From positions 84,080 to 148,079 of the forward strand of contig MDLC01000003.1 in NCBI GenBank assembly GCA_001723645.1: a stretch of DNA of 64,000 bases, given 5' to 3'. This DNA is from Candidatus Endobugula sertula (GTDB lineage: Bacteria; Pseudomonadota; Gammaproteobacteria; Pseudomonadales; Cellvibrionaceae). Positions 47,001 through 56,137 of the stretch are shown here, piece by piece (position 1 is the stretch's first letter; each line of letters starts with the position of its first letter). A model generated the notes under the pieces. That model worked only from the letters and a program-made list of their open reading frames with translations. It was not told the DNA's origin and made no database searches. The position numbers and the translations under genes are program-made.

Positions 47001-50000
47001 CCCATTGCTCTACAATACCCTGTATTGGATTATCCCCAAACACCAGCTCTTGTCTTAGCTGACCGAAGTCAAAATAAGGAGTGGTTATTGCGCCACCATC
47101 TAATGGGTAATCACTCAGTGTAAAGTTGTTCTCAACCTGCCAAGATTCAATGTAAAAATCGCCTGGATTACCGATGTTTTTGGTTGTGTAAAACATGACA
47201 TCGGCTATTTTGTCAGAAGAAAGCTGGACAGGAACAATACCATCAAACTCGATAATGCTATCATCATCGTTAACCACAATATTTTCCACGGCAGAACAAT
47301 TTCTATAATCTGTATAGGCCTTCATCACTTCCGTCTGTTTTTCTACATTACTGTCTGACTGATCCAAAGCAAAGCTACCATCACGACTAACGACCCATTT
47401 TCCAGAGCCAATTTCTTGGTAGGAAGCAGTAGAAAAAGCCGCGTCCAGAGAACCCTTATCTACGCCCTGATTTGCCTCAATATTCGTAAGTTCCATGACA
47501 ACATGTGCTCGATAGTAGGCAAAATCTCCGATCCCACTAATGCTAATACCGAGATCAGGTATAATGTTAGTGACTATAATGAATGTGAAGTCTCCGTAAG
47601 AGGGGTCCTTAAGATTCAGCGTTGGTGCTGTCCGGATATCATAGTAAGTCGTCTCCCAATCTGATTTCACAGATTGAGAATCGTCTTCATAATGAATCAC
47701 CACATCCGCATAAGCCTGCAAGCGTGGTGGTGTAGTAGAAGCATCAATTTCGGCAAAAATATTTTTTTGGCTAAAACTTAAAGCACTATCGAGAGATCCG
47801 GTAGGGTCCTCCTTTAGTTTATATGAGGGGTCATAGGACAAGGAGCCAATCAGGTTAGCCAGCTTGTTTTGGCTATCATTATTATTTAAATGGTGCTTGA
47901 TTAAATCGAGTATTATTGCTGGCTCATCAGCACTACCTTCGATTTCATTCAGGGCATTATCCAACTTTTGATAGGACGCAATAGTCAACGATGCCTCATC
48001 TGCAGGAAGGTAAAACACGACCAGCATCGCATCCCAGTCAGCATTATATGCCAAATAATTACTGTATGGATATCCTTTACCATCCTCATAGATATCCGAC
48101 CAATTAAAACTGCGTGGCTGACTCCAGGTATTATTAAGTTTCAGATAAGATAAACAATAGGTGTATTGGATTTCAGTCTTAGGATCGTCTCCATTAGACT
48201 CTCCTCCATTGGCCTCAGTAGACTCAATCGTTTGTGCTTCCACCCAGCCGATGTGTAATCGATTATTCAAAATGACAGGACGAATTTCTTCATTGATGGC
48301 ATTGATGGAAACATTGATTTCTTGCCACTCACTCCACGCCGAAGCGGAAAATTGCCCATCTACCCCACCGGCCTGATTCAAGCTGCGCCAGAAATAGCGA
48401 TAAGGTTGCGTATTACTCCTACCAATAAAGTACGTCTTGCCATCCATAAAGGCAGCACCATGATGATAACCACTAATCACTTTTAGATTAGCCACCTCTT
48501 CAAACTTATCGAGGTAGTTCATGTAAGCGGTTTCCACCGAGTCCTTGGATAGCTGACTTTGGCTGATTTCCGTTATCAACTCCTGTTGCAAGCTAGTTTG
48601 GTTGTAACGCAAGGTCGGGTCGATATAATTTTCCGGATAATAGGCAAGTTGTGAGACACCCGACCATGTGCTGTAGCGTTTATTATATTGATCCCACTCC
48701 ACAAAAAAAGCATTTTGCAGCAAACTACGATCAATATTCGGCTCCATACCTTGTATACAACGGTTAATATAAAGTTGCACACTGGCAATGGCCTCAGCAA
48801 TACGTGTGGTTTGTATTTGCCCGCTCACCTGATTATCAATTAACAAATATTGAAAGATGTCATCACGATTATCCAGAGTAATGTCTGTCAAATCTGGTGC
48901 CCTGTTTGCGAGAAAAACCGAACATAATGCGGTGCTTAGAAGCTCGTCCTGTTCCTGACTGAGTACCGTGGTAAGGTCGCTGGTCAATCCTGCCTGGAAA
49001 TCACCTGCCAACGTTTGCCAGTTTGCAAAACTCTCAGAGTCTGGAGTCGTTAACAGGTCTTCGACATCAGCGACAGAGACACCCAGTAACGAGGCCGTAT
49101 CCAACCAGTCGACGATTTGCGCTCCTTGCACTGCAGTCAATATACTGTTTTCTGCACCCGCACCAATAGCATTCGCTGCATACTGTGTTTCTTCCTCTGA
49201 CTGATCCAGCAGCTGAGCCAAAGTAGAGACCCCTAGGCCGTCGCCAGTCAAAGCACTGAGTAATTCATCGGTGGCTTCACCTACCGCTTGTTGTAGTGTT
49301 TTGAATTGACTGATATGTTGTAGGTTATGTAAAGTCAACAACAGCTTGTCCGGTGTTTCCCCAGGTAATGCATTAGGCTTGTTCACCAACAGTGACAATT
49401 CTACGGTAGATAGTGTCCACGTTTTGATAATTTGCGACAATTGAGCCATCGCCTGAGTAAATTTAACCAAATGATCGGTAGTCTCAGATGTTGACGGATC
49501 ATCATCACAATAGATCACAACCTCTGCCCAGTACTCCTCGATAGTTTTCAGTTGAAGTTGTTGGTCTGCCGAAATTTGTTCAATCCAGTCTTCCAGTAAC
49601 AGGGCAATATCACTATTTGCCAGCACAAGACCAGCGGCGATGGAAGGCGCTAATACCTCTTTACGATTCTCTGCCGTAGAATTTTGACCCGCGTGGTATA
49701 ACATTTGCAAAAAGTTATCAATGTCTGCTGTCATCGCCGTTGAGTAATTGCAAGTGGTCATTACATTGACCGCTGTCACTGTAAGTTGTTGCGTTATTAA
49801 CCATTGGTTGCTGGCATACACAGCATCGAGATAGTCGGTAAAATCACCGACCTCATCATCGGTAGAGTATTTAAGTAAATTCAGCGTTTTATTATTGAGC
49901 TGCAACCATACCTGTAAATCTTGAGGTGTTAGGTTGTGAACATGGGCCAACAGGCCAATACGATACAACATGCTAATATTAGAGAGGCTGCGTGGCCAGG

Positions 50001-51381
50001 TCAGATGGTCACTGTTGGCAATCTGTGCCAAAATATAAAGACCGTTATCGTCAACACCCAAGGCACGTTTTAATACCGCTCGTTCCTGTGCATACTGTGC
50101 ATAATTTGGGTCTGAGGGGTCGAAAGTGATCGTGCCTTCCCCATCATCTAGAGTAAAGACCTTATCATTGAGTGGAGGGTTGTTAAATAAACGGTCGAAC
50201 TGGTTCAACTGGCCTTCCAGAGCCGGTGTATTGTCAATATTATCTCCTGCCAATACCACAGCATCATCATCGCTAAGGCTGTAACGCACACGGTATTGTA
50301 AGACACGAGCCGTTAACACGAGTGTTGTTTGCGAAATAGGCGGCGGAGATGTATCACCACCATCTGCAAATGCGATTAAGCGATCCAATATGACCGGGGA
50401 CAGTTCCGTCAAACGGCTATAGCGAATACGCTTACTCAAATCAATGAGTTCAGGGGCACTACTCTCTGAGAAAGTACTTAAATCCGTGTAGTCACTCAAT
50501 GCATCTTGTGTGATACCTACTTGCGCACAGAAATTCTCAACATCCGCCAGCCATAGAACATCTGACGTTGCAAAATGTCTGAGTAACATCGTGTTTTCAC
50601 TCTCGGTATCGTCTGGAATGGGCTTAATGAGCTCGGTAACTAGTGTCGGCGACAGGTGATTATCAAAAGCGGCTCGGGTCAGTGCAGGAATGGAGCTGGA
50701 CAGACTCGGCTCCAAAGATTCAGCTATTGTCTCAAAGTGGCTATCTTGCAGTTGTAACACCGCCTCCAATGTACTAAAGGGGGCGTGGTAAGGCAACTCA
50801 AAAGGATAAAAGGTGTCGGTAAATTGCGTATCGATATCGACCTCACCCATGGTACTGGTCAGGATTTCATTAGATAATGCCAGAGTACTTATTTCAGTAT
50901 CGAGATTGGTTTGACTCAATGTCAATGATGATAAATCTGGTCTGCGCGTATCCAGATACAAGTGATGGCTTTCATCATGCAACGCCTTACCTTCACGATA
51001 CAATTCCGTGAGATACCCTGCCGGGGAAAACATCGATGCCACTGAATGGGTTTTCACATAGGCATCGGCACGCTGACCAAATAATTGTTCATAGTCGAGG
51101 CTGCCTTCTGCTATAGGAGACACTGCCAGATGTGTCGCTTGTGTCAGTTGTGGGTTGGCATGGGTAACAATCCTACGCCGGTAAGATTTCAAACTGGCAA
51201 CATACTGCTGCGACTGATGGTATAACTCTTGGATCTCACAGCGGTTAAGATGAGCGCTACAAGCTTGCTGAAACCTGATAAAACTTTCCCTGGCAATATC
51301 TACCAGGGATGAATAACCCAACGGAGTCAGCACATGAGCATGAGCCTGATACAAACCGAAGATCTCTTTAATCGATTGCAT
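44080..51381 (-). CDS. Tc toxin subunit TcA (pore-forming translocator)
   Basis: A 2433-residue TcA. The N-terminus holds the VRP1/SpvA-like region (SVASMFSPAGYLTELYREGK, LDTRRPDLSSLTLSQTN, TLALSNEIL). The middle (about 950-1700) holds the neuraminidase-like and receptor-binding part, beginning near YMNYLDKFEEVANLKVISGY. The C-terminus has long alpha-helical and Ala-rich stretches of the channel and ends in the TcB-binding domain (LPFEGLPIDGG and MLESLNDIILHIRYTIG). In known Tc toxins a pentamer forms a syringe-like channel. The ATG at 51381 has AGGAAG upstream; the frame runs 12 codons further to 51417. First gene of the operon. Hand counts show it to be richer in G+C than nearby genes. Confidence 0.96.
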   Translation of the reverse strand: MQSIKEIFGLYQAHAHVLTPLGYSSLVDIARESFIRFQQACSAHLNRCEIQELYHQSQQYVASLKSYRRRIVTHANPQLTQATHLAVSPIAEGSLDYEQLFGQRADAYVKTHSVASMFSPAGYLTELYREGKALHDESHHLYLDTRRPDLSSLTLSQTNLDTEISTLALSNEILTSTMGEVDIDTQFTDTFYPFELPYHAPFSTLEAVLQLQDSHFETIAESLEPSLSSSIPALTRAAFDNHLSPTLVTELIKPIPDDTESENTMLLRHFATSDVLWLADVENFCAQVGITQDALSDYTDLSTFSESSAPELIDLSKRIRYSRLTELSPVILDRLIAFADGGDTSPPPISQTTLVLTARVLQYRVRYSLSDDDAVVLAGDNIDNTPALEGQLNQFDRLFNNPPLNDKVFTLDDGEGTITFDPSDPNYAQYAQERAVLKRALGVDDNGLYILAQIANSDHLTWPRSLSNISMLYRIGLLAHVHNLTPQDLQVWLQLNNKTLNLLKYSTDDEVGDFTDYLDAVYASNQWLITQQLTVTAVNVMTTCNYSTAMTADIDNFLQMLYHAGQNSTAENRKEVLAPSIAAGLVLANSDIALLLEDWIEQISADQQLQLKTIEEYWAEVVIYCDDDPSTSETTDHLVKFTQAMAQLSQIIKTWTLSTVELSLLVNKPNALPGETPDKLLLTLHNLQHISQFKTLQQAVGEATDELLSALTGDGLGVSTLAQLLDQSEEETQYAANAIGAGAENSILTAVQGAQIVDWLDTASLLGVSVADVEDLLTTPDSESFANWQTLAGDFQAGLTSDLTTVLSQEQDELLSTALCSVFLANRAPDLTDITLDNRDDIFQYLLIDNQVSGQIQTTRIAEAIASVQLYINRCIQGMEPNIDRSLLQNAFFVEWDQYNKRYSTWSGVSQLAYYPENYIDPTLRYNQTSLQQELITEISQSQLSKDSVETAYMNYLDKFEEVANLKVISGYHHGAAFMDGKTYFIGRSNTQPYRYFWRSLNQAGGVDGQFSASAWSEWQEINVSINAINEEIRPVILNNRLHIGWVEAQTIESTEANGGESNGDDPKTEIQYTYCLSYLKLNNTWSQPRSFNWSDIYEDGKGYPYSNYLAYNADWDAMLVVFYLPADEASLTIASYQKLDNALNEIEGSADEPAIILDLIKHHLNNNDSQNKLANLIGSLSYDPSYKLKEDPTGSLDSALSFSQKNIFAEIDASTTPPRLQAYADVVIHYEDDSQSVKSDWETTYYDIRTAPTLNLKDPSYGDFTFIIVTNIIPDLGISISGIGDFAYYRAHVVMELTNIEANQGVDKGSLDAAFSTASYQEIGSGKWVVSRDGSFALDQSDSNVEKQTEVMKAYTDYRNCSAVENIVVNDDDSIIEFDGIVPVQLSSDKIADVMFYTTKNIGNPGDFYIESWQVENNFTLSDYPLDGGAITTPYFDFGQLRQELVFGDNPIQGIVEQWDIRGGTLEKELSLRVLSPGKKYTETYQFTATLKDNESTDYGEIMLDSDKKSIYMKLSNYPLRTRLNTLFAQDLIAKANIGLDTVLSWDTQNIQEPQLGAGGYVALTFGAYDPEIHGEGRGVTVYFINDSNAKSGVELISGSLLDQSTSMNVFLPCEQPAEGSTQQVALGFEYASGKLDFETETQQFSFTNGALSSVQGNRGRTPGLVDSKVSYNDTEPMDFNGSNGLYFWELFYYTPMLVVEKLLQAQNFEEAERWLAYIFSPQGYNVPVGQETLRLWNVRPLEEDTAWDDTQVDSSDPDIVAQGDPMHYKVATYMKLLDLIITRGDIAYRQLERDTLAEAKMWYVTALNLLGKEPDIPLTGDWSDPTLSAAASDTERSLVIMEQLLIGVSATQTKEIRNANSLTALFLPTENSELHNYWKTLNQRLYNLRHNLSIDGQLLTLPMYATPADPKALQSAAAAAASGNTGSVPNTTIAIRRFPLMLNDARNLVSQLIQYGSSLTSALERKDGEALNTLLDTQAQDLLRQSLLIQDKTLAQLEAEQNTLSASLAGAQVRRDHYQQLIDEGISRAEQQSIDERIASGALTTSANAMRTAGAAMDLAPNVFGMAVGGSRWGAVTTAMAFGMDASAAGLATSAEARSTSEQYRRRSQDWTIQRDVADQEMQQITAQQASLAIQIEAAQLQKGYVQTQQAQTQAHIDFLKTKFSNEELYSWMQGRLSAVFYPFYDLAMTYCRKAQLGYQWETGDNAVFIQPGAWDSNHAGLLCGEALMLNLAQMESAYLQWDSRSLEVNRTVSMAQEMGDDLTDTSFNAEVNKVLDGTESVGTTHTLEMTDNDVFVASIDLSSLAIASDYPDSMVGDDKVRRIKQISVSLPALLGPYEDIQAILAYNASGDGIHQSCKQAAISSGINDSGQFQLDFNDNKYLPFEGLPIDGGGSASLTLSFPNPKGKQRAMLESLNDIILHIRYTIGTSK

Positions 51382-51950
51382 AGTAATACTTCCTAAATAA
51401 AACAGTAAGAGTAGCACCTTGTCTGATCAATATAGAAATATTTAATATTCATCTAACCTGAGTTTCAGACAAAGAACCTATGATTTTTAAAAACACTCTT
51501 GGCAGGAAAACTCTCTAATAATTAGTTTGTAAATTCAATTAGCATTCCACCAAAACATCAACCATAAATGTATTCTCTTTGTGTTGTAACATCAATTATT
51601 TTGCTAAGTTCTTATTCTAATTTGAGAAAACAAACTCATTTATGAAGAAAAAAAAGCGATTGGTGACAGTCCAAAATGGACACCAGAATTTTACCGTTTG
51701 AAGTGTATGAATGAGATCAAAAATGTAGGTTTTTTTAAAACTCCATGACCATTTTCATTGGTCAAAAAAATCATCCTTGCCTGGAATTTTGAAAATATCT
51801 TTATTATCAACATACCGACATTGCGCACTTAAAAAACTAGAGTTGAAGCAAGCCTTTTCTTCAACGATAACACGTGTTAATATTTTTTGTACTCCCCCTC
51901 CTATAATGAGGGGAATACCTATTTATCATCATCAATATATTCAAAGCGCC
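51382..51950. other. 569-bp intergenic region upstream of the Tc operon
   Basis: No credible gene. It must contain the TcA promoter. Visible structures are an interrupted inverted repeat at 51661-51685 (TGGTG-N3-GTCCA / TGGAC-ACCA), a 6-bp hairpin at 51746-51764, and a CCCCTC/GAGGGG hairpin at 51895-51913 about 38 bp past the CDF transporter gene, which may end that transcript although no T-run follows on the minus strand. I see no FNR-type box here. Confidence 0.5.
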
Positions 51951-52799
51951 TTAGTTAGTCCAATCAGGCTCAACATGTACGATAGTATCTTGAATATTAA
52001 ATTCATTCGCTAGTACTGCTTCTACTTTATTAGCGATCGAATGTGCATCGGCCGTTGATAAGCCAGGAGCCACAGAAATAATCACGTCTGCTACCTTCTC
52101 CCTTCCATTATTACGGGAACGTACTCTACGTACCTTTTTAACGTCGCCAATCTTATTCACTCTGTTTACAATCTCTTCAGCATCATAAGCACTGTTGTCG
52201 ACCAAAACGGGGATGACTCGCTGAAATAATCGAAAAGATAGATACAAAATAACACCTGATACCATAATAGCAAACACAGTATCCAACCAATAATAACCGT
52301 GTGCAGCCAATTGCCATCCTGCAATAATGACAATTGTTGTTAATACATCACTTAATGTATGAGCAGTATCAGCAACAAGCACCTCTGAGTTCAATCTCTT
52401 AGCCCAATAACGCTCCCAGAACGTTAAACCAACATTAAGACATAATATGGCTACCAGAGTCACAAGACCCGATAGACTTTGTTCGACAGGTTCACCAAAA
52501 CGTTTGATTGCATTAATCACCAATTCTAATGCAACAATAGTTAATAGCGTTGCCAAAAAAAATATTGCTAACCGTTCAAATTTCTGATGCCCATAAGGAT
52601 GACCCCTATCTGGAGGAGTCATCGCTACTTTTACCATCAAAAAAGCGACAATATTGTTAAAAACATCTGTCAATGAATGAACTGCGTCACCAACAATAGC
52701 CACCGACTGGGTTGTCAACCCTATCATCAACTTACCCGACATAATAAGAGTATTGACAATCCCCTCAATGATAAGTACTTTTTTAACATCCATAGTCAT
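51951..52799 (-). CDS. Cation diffusion facilitator (CDF) metal transporter
   Basis: A 282-residue inner-membrane transporter with six membrane segments (within about 10-200) and a C-terminal cytoplasmic metal-binding domain. The metal site residues lie in VGDAVHSLTDVFNN (segment II) and ADTAHTLSDVLTT (segment V), and HPYGHQKFE is the typical loop. It exports divalent metals such as Zn or Fe in exchange for protons; the metal cannot be told from sequence. It lies 50 bp after hsp20 on the same strand, so it is probably co-transcribed with it. Confidence 0.93.
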   Translation of the reverse strand: MTMDVKKVLIIEGIVNTLIMSGKLMIGLTTQSVAIVGDAVHSLTDVFNNIVAFLMVKVAMTPPDRGHPYGHQKFERLAIFFLATLLTIVALELVINAIKRFGEPVEQSLSGLVTLVAILCLNVGLTFWERYWAKRLNSEVLVADTAHTLSDVLTTIVIIAGWQLAAHGYYWLDTVFAIMVSGVILYLSFRLFQRVIPVLVDNSAYDAEEIVNRVNKIGDVKKVRRVRSRNNGREKVADVIISVAPGLSTADAHSIANKVEAVLANEFNIQDTIVHVEPDWTN

Positions 52800-52849
52800 T
52801 CAATATTTAAGGGGATAGGCATAGCAGACTTAGGGCATCTATCACAATG

Positions 52850-53302
52850 CTACGACTTCACTTCAATTTTTCTGGCCTTTGAAACTTCCCGTTTTTGCAC
52901 TGTAATCTCAAGTACCCCATTTTTACCCTGTGCAGATATCTGATCACTATCTGCTGTTTCAGGCAAACCAAACCGACGGTGAAAAGAACCATAAGATCGC
53001 TCTACTCGACGATACCCATTTTCTTCATCTTTTTTCTCGGTTTTGCGTTCGCCTTTGATCGATAACATTCCATTCTCCATACTAACATTAATGTCCTTAG
53101 GCTCAACACCAGGAATATCGGCGGTAATTTTAAACTGATCATCAGTTTCCTGAATATCAACTGAAGGTAGCCATTGGCTGGTCGAGATTTGTCTTCTTTC
53201 GTCAAAAACATCAGGCATCCAATCATTGGATTTAAAGAATTGATTGAGATCATCATACATACGATTCAACATAGTAGTTGGCTCATAACGGACTAAATTC
53301 AT
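52850..53302 (-). CDS. Small heat shock protein, Hsp20 family
   Basis: A 150-residue alpha-crystallin-type holdase. The N-terminal arm (about 1-45) is followed by the alpha-crystallin domain with FKITADIPGVEPKDINVSME and GVLEITVQKRE; the C-terminal ARKIEVKS supplies the IxV-type anchoring motif. ACGAGGA precedes the ATG. An FNR-like palindrome with an exactly spaced -10 lies upstream, and the CDF gene follows. Confidence 0.96.
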   Translation of the reverse strand: MNLVRYEPTTMLNRMYDDLNQFFKSNDWMPDVFDERRQISTSQWLPSVDIQETDDQFKITADIPGVEPKDINVSMENGMLSIKGERKTEKKDEENGYRRVERSYGSFHRRFGLPETADSDQISAQGKNGVLEITVQKREVSKARKIEVKS

Positions 53303-53370
53303 TGTTTTATCCTCGTATAACTATAAAATATTAAACTAGTGATATATACCTAATAACCACCACCGACATC

Positions 53371-53412
53371 ATTCTAATCGGTGCATTTAAAAAGAATTTT
53401 GACATGGGTCAA
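53371..53412 (-). promoter_or_regulatory. FNR/Anr-like palindrome and -10 before hsp20
   Basis: TTGAC-ATGG-GTCAA at 53399-53412 is a perfect inverted repeat with one change per half-site from the FNR consensus. TAGAAT at 53371-53376 (minus strand, 5/6) sits exactly at the -10 position for a box centred at -41.5. The inferred leader is about 62 nt. Confidence 0.5.
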
Positions 53413-53501
53413 CTTGACACTAATAACAACTGATAATTAACCAACGTTTCTTCTTACCAATTCATATTTCCAATACCTTTATATTTTATTAGCCTATACT
53501 T

Positions 53502-53542
53502 TTGATTTAGATCAAATTCATTTTAAATGAATGATCTATCAT
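53502..53542 (+). promoter_or_regulatory. FNR/Anr box and -10 before the DksA/TraR-like gene
   Basis: TTGAT-TTAG-ATCAA at 53502-53515 is an exact FNR/Anr consensus. TATCAT at 53537-53542 (5/6 to TATAAT) is within one base of the class II -10 position. The start codon follows at 53574. Confidence 0.65.
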
Positions 53543-53573
53543 ATCTTATTATGGCAATAGCGAGGTATTGATA

Positions 53574-53939
53574 ATGAATAATGACTTCACTGACTCACAA
53601 CTGCAACAGTTAATAAAAAAATTATCAGTGGAGAAGAATATTATTCTTGAATTAGAAAAAGAGATTAATTCTTATCGCAGTGGCCGACTACATCACGAGT
53701 ATGAAAGCACCTCCGATACTTATGAAGATGAAGATATTGATATAAAAAGAGAAGGTTATTACCTTGATAAAATAACAGAAATTAATAACGTACTGGAAAA
53801 AATCAGTAAAAAAACTTATGGAATTTGTATTGACTGTGGTAAAAATATCGGCTTTGCCCGCCTTAATGCCTACCCAGTAGCACAACGTTGTATTGATTGC
53901 AAATCAGTATTCGAAAAAATTAATCAATCTCATATTTAA
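53574..53939 (+). CDS. DksA/TraR-type zinc-finger protein
   Basis: A 121-residue protein: N-terminal coiled-coil helices (about 5-75) and a C4 zinc finger, CIDCGKNIGFARLNAYPVAQ followed by RCIDCK, i.e. CxxC-N17-CxxC. Proteins of this family bind the RNA polymerase secondary channel. It lacks the paired acidic tip motif (DxxDxA) of true DksA as far as I can see, so it is a paralogue. The ATG at 53574 has GAGG upstream; an in-frame TTG at 53568 is less likely. It shares an operon with the PilZ gene (15-bp gap). Confidence 0.88.
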   Translation: MNNDFTDSQLQQLIKKLSVEKNIILELEKEINSYRSGRLHHEYESTSDTYEDEDIDIKREGYYLDKITEINNVLEKISKKTYGICIDCGKNIGFARLNAYPVAQRCIDCKSVFEKINQSHI

Positions 53940-53954
53940 TAGGTTTCGTTTGAA

Positions 53955-54314
53955 ATGTACCATCAAAGCCAACATTCAAATAAACACTCTCATAACCAGC
54001 GCCTGCATAAGCGGTACAGGTGTAATCAGCCTGTCGCAATTTACCATAGGCACCAGTTAATCGGGAAAAGCTTGGTTAAAAATATTAGTCAAGAAGGTCT
54101 ATTATTCGAATTATCACGTCATATTGTTGCTATACAAAAAGGCGCTATTATTGAAATCAGTTTTTTTTCGCTTTATAACAAAAGGCAAATAAACTTCCCT
54201 GCCTTTGTCGTCCACCGCCAACCTGATGCAATTGGGGTATGGTTAGATGGTGAAGATAAGATATTGAAGCGCTATATTGACTGTATGCTGAAAAACATTA
54301 CTCGATTCGTCTAA
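53955..54314 (+). CDS. PilZ-domain cyclic di-GMP-binding protein
   Basis: A 119-residue single-domain protein. The cyclic di-GMP signature is visible: basic RLHKRYRCNQP (RxxxR type) and NISQEGLLFE ([D/N]xSxxG). The His/Gln-rich N-terminus (about 1-15) is probably unstructured. It follows the DksA-like gene by 15 bp and is probably under the same FNR-type promoter, which would link second-messenger sensing to oxygen state. Confidence 0.85.
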   Translation: MYHQSQHSNKHSHNQRLHKRYRCNQPVAIYHRHQLIGKSLVKNISQEGLLFELSRHIVAIQKGAIIEISFFSLYNKRQINFPAFVVHRQPDAIGVWLDGEDKILKRYIDCMLKNITRFV

Positions 54315-54480
54315 AATACTCTACCAGACTATCACTATCCAGTTCTATCTTTTCCAAGTGCCTTGTGGCGTAATCTAAAGTATACGGTGCAAAATGCTTG
54401 AATTTCCTCCTCAAAAATAGTGCCTGTTTCATCCACTTGATTCTGCAGTCGATACAAATACTGACCATCGTTAAGTTCAT
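54298..54480 (-). CDS. Possible small protein of unknown function downstream of gltX
   Basis: A 60-residue frame beginning 4 bp after the gltX stop codon and overlapping the end of the converging PilZ gene by 17 bp. No domain recognised; the composition is plausible (acidic C-terminus HLEKIELDSDSLVEYFRRIE, basic Cys-containing N-terminus). The ribosome site is weak (AAAAAG). It may be a real gene coupled to gltX or an accidental frame. Confidence 0.3.
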   Translation of the reverse strand: MNLTMVSICIDCRIKWMKQALFLRRKFKHFAPYTLDYATRHLEKIELDSDSLVEYFRRIE

Positions 54481-54484
54481 CTTT

Positions 54485-55966
54485 TTACAAAGACCGATAC
54501 GCTTTTTCCAATTTCTTCAGTTGCTTTTTACCCATCTCTCCATATAGGCCTGTCAACGCATAACGCAACCGAGCCCGAGACATATCAGGCCCCAACAAAA
54601 CCATAGCATCTATAACAGAGAACGAAACTGTCGTTCCTGAAATAGCCACAAATAGTGGCGCCAGGAAATCTTTCAACTTTATTTCCATACTATCAGCGAG
54701 AGATTTGCAAGTATTCAAGATCTGATCACGCCCCCATTCTCTAAGTGCTTCTAGCTTCCATAGAGAAAATTGCAACACAGACTTTAATTGGTCGCCTTCT
54801 AACTTAAGCTGATCATACTTATCTCTCTCCAGAGGTAACATACCAGACAATAAAAATGCCGCCAGTGGTGTAAAGTCAGTCAACGTTTCCATACGAGGCT
54901 GAGTGTGTGGTAAGACACTTAATAAGGTCTCTCTGTTGAAAGCCCATTGATGTATCTTCTCAGCCAATACCTCTGTCGAACAATCTCTGATCCATAAGCC
55001 ATTCAACCATGACAGTTTTTCAATATCAAAGATCGGCCCCCCCAAAGAAACGCGCTGAATATCAAAATCAGCCATCATATCATCCAGAGTAAATTGCTCA
55101 CGCCCGTTCGACATAGACCATCCCATTCGTCCCAAATAATTCAACAGCGCTTCAGGTAAAAACCCCATACGCTCATAGTACATAATGGTGGTGGGGTTTT
55201 TACGTTTACTCAACTTGGATTTATCCGGATTGCGCAATAAAGGCAGGTGACATAGTTGGGGCATATCCCAACCAAAATATTGATAAAGCAATTGATGCTT
55301 GGGCGCCGAATTGATCCATTCTTCACCACGAATAACATGAGTAATGTTCATCAAATGGTCATCAACCACATTAGCCAAGTGGTAAGTTGGCATGCCATCA
55401 GACTTTAATAAAACCTGTGCATCCACTTGGCCCCAATCTAATTCAATGGTTCCCCGTAACATATCATCCACTAGACATGGGCCATTCTCTTCAGGCACTT
55501 TCATACGGATAACCGATGTCATCCCTGCTGCCTGACGTTTCGCTATTTCTTCATCAGATAATAATAAGTCACTTGGCTTAAGCGCTGTAAAGTCGCCCTC
55601 CGCTCTGCGCGTTTCTCTTAACTCATTCAACTCTACAGGTGTACGATAGCAATAAAAAGCATGACCAACTTCAACCAACTGCTCAGCATATTGGCGATAA
55701 ATATCACCACGCTCACTTTGTCGGTAAGGGCCATACTCCCCTCCCACATCTGGACCCTCTGCCCAATCCAGTCCTAACCAACGCAGGCTGTCAAAAATAG
55801 CCTGTTCAAATTCAGTGGTTGATCTGAGCTGATCGGTATCTTCTATACGTAAAATAAACTCACCGCCATGCTGACGTGCAAAACATAGATTAAACAGAGC
55901 GATATAGGCCGTGCCTACATGAGGATCACCAGTAGGCGATGGTGCAATACGAGTACGTACAGTCAT
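54485..55966 (-). CDS. gltX: Glutamyl-tRNA synthetase
   Basis: A 493-residue class I aminoacyl-tRNA synthetase. The HIGH-type motif lies in [19 protein letters not shown] and the KMSKS-type motif in KLSKRKNP. The anticodon-binding C-terminal part is complete, ending [15 protein letters not shown]. No tRNA genes are visible nearby. Confidence 0.97.
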   Translation of the reverse strand: MTVRTRIAPSPTGDPHVGTAYIALFNLCFARQHGGEFILRIEDTDQLRSTTEFEQAIFDSLRWLGLDWAEGPDVGGEYGPYRQSERGDIYRQYAEQLVEVGHAFYCYRTPVELNELRETRRAEGDFTALKPSDLLLSDEEIAKRQAAGMTSVIRMKVPEENGPCLVDDMLRGTIELDWGQVDAQVLLKSDGMPTYHLANVVDDHLMNITHVIRGEEWINSAPKHQLLYQYFGWDMPQLCHLPLLRNPDKSKLSKRKNPTTIMYYERMGFLPEALLNYLGRMGWSMSNGREQFTLDDMMADFDIQRVSLGGPIFDIEKLSWLNGLWIRDCSTEVLAEKIHQWAFNRETLLSVLPHTQPRMETLTDFTPLAAFLLSGMLPLERDKYDQLKLEGDQLKSVLQFSLWKLEALREWGRDQILNTCKSLADSMEIKLKDFLAPLFVAISGTTVSFSVIDAMVLLGPDMSRARLRYALTGLYGEMGKKQLKKLEKAYRSL

Positions 55967-56137
55967 AGGAAAGCTAAACCCTTGGCAAAAGACACATTAT
56001 ACCTATCTGTAGGACGTTGGGTGGAGAAAAATAACGACTCAAAAAAATACCACATCGGTTGACTGGCATTTTAGCGCTGAGGATACAAGGATAAAGTTTA
56101 ACAAGCTTTCTCCTATATATATTCAATTGACAAGCTA

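Noticed and set aside
51746..51764. TGACCA/TGGTCA hairpin as a terminator
   Set aside because: The T-run lies on the wrong side of the stem for the minus-strand gene, and no plus-strand gene ends here.
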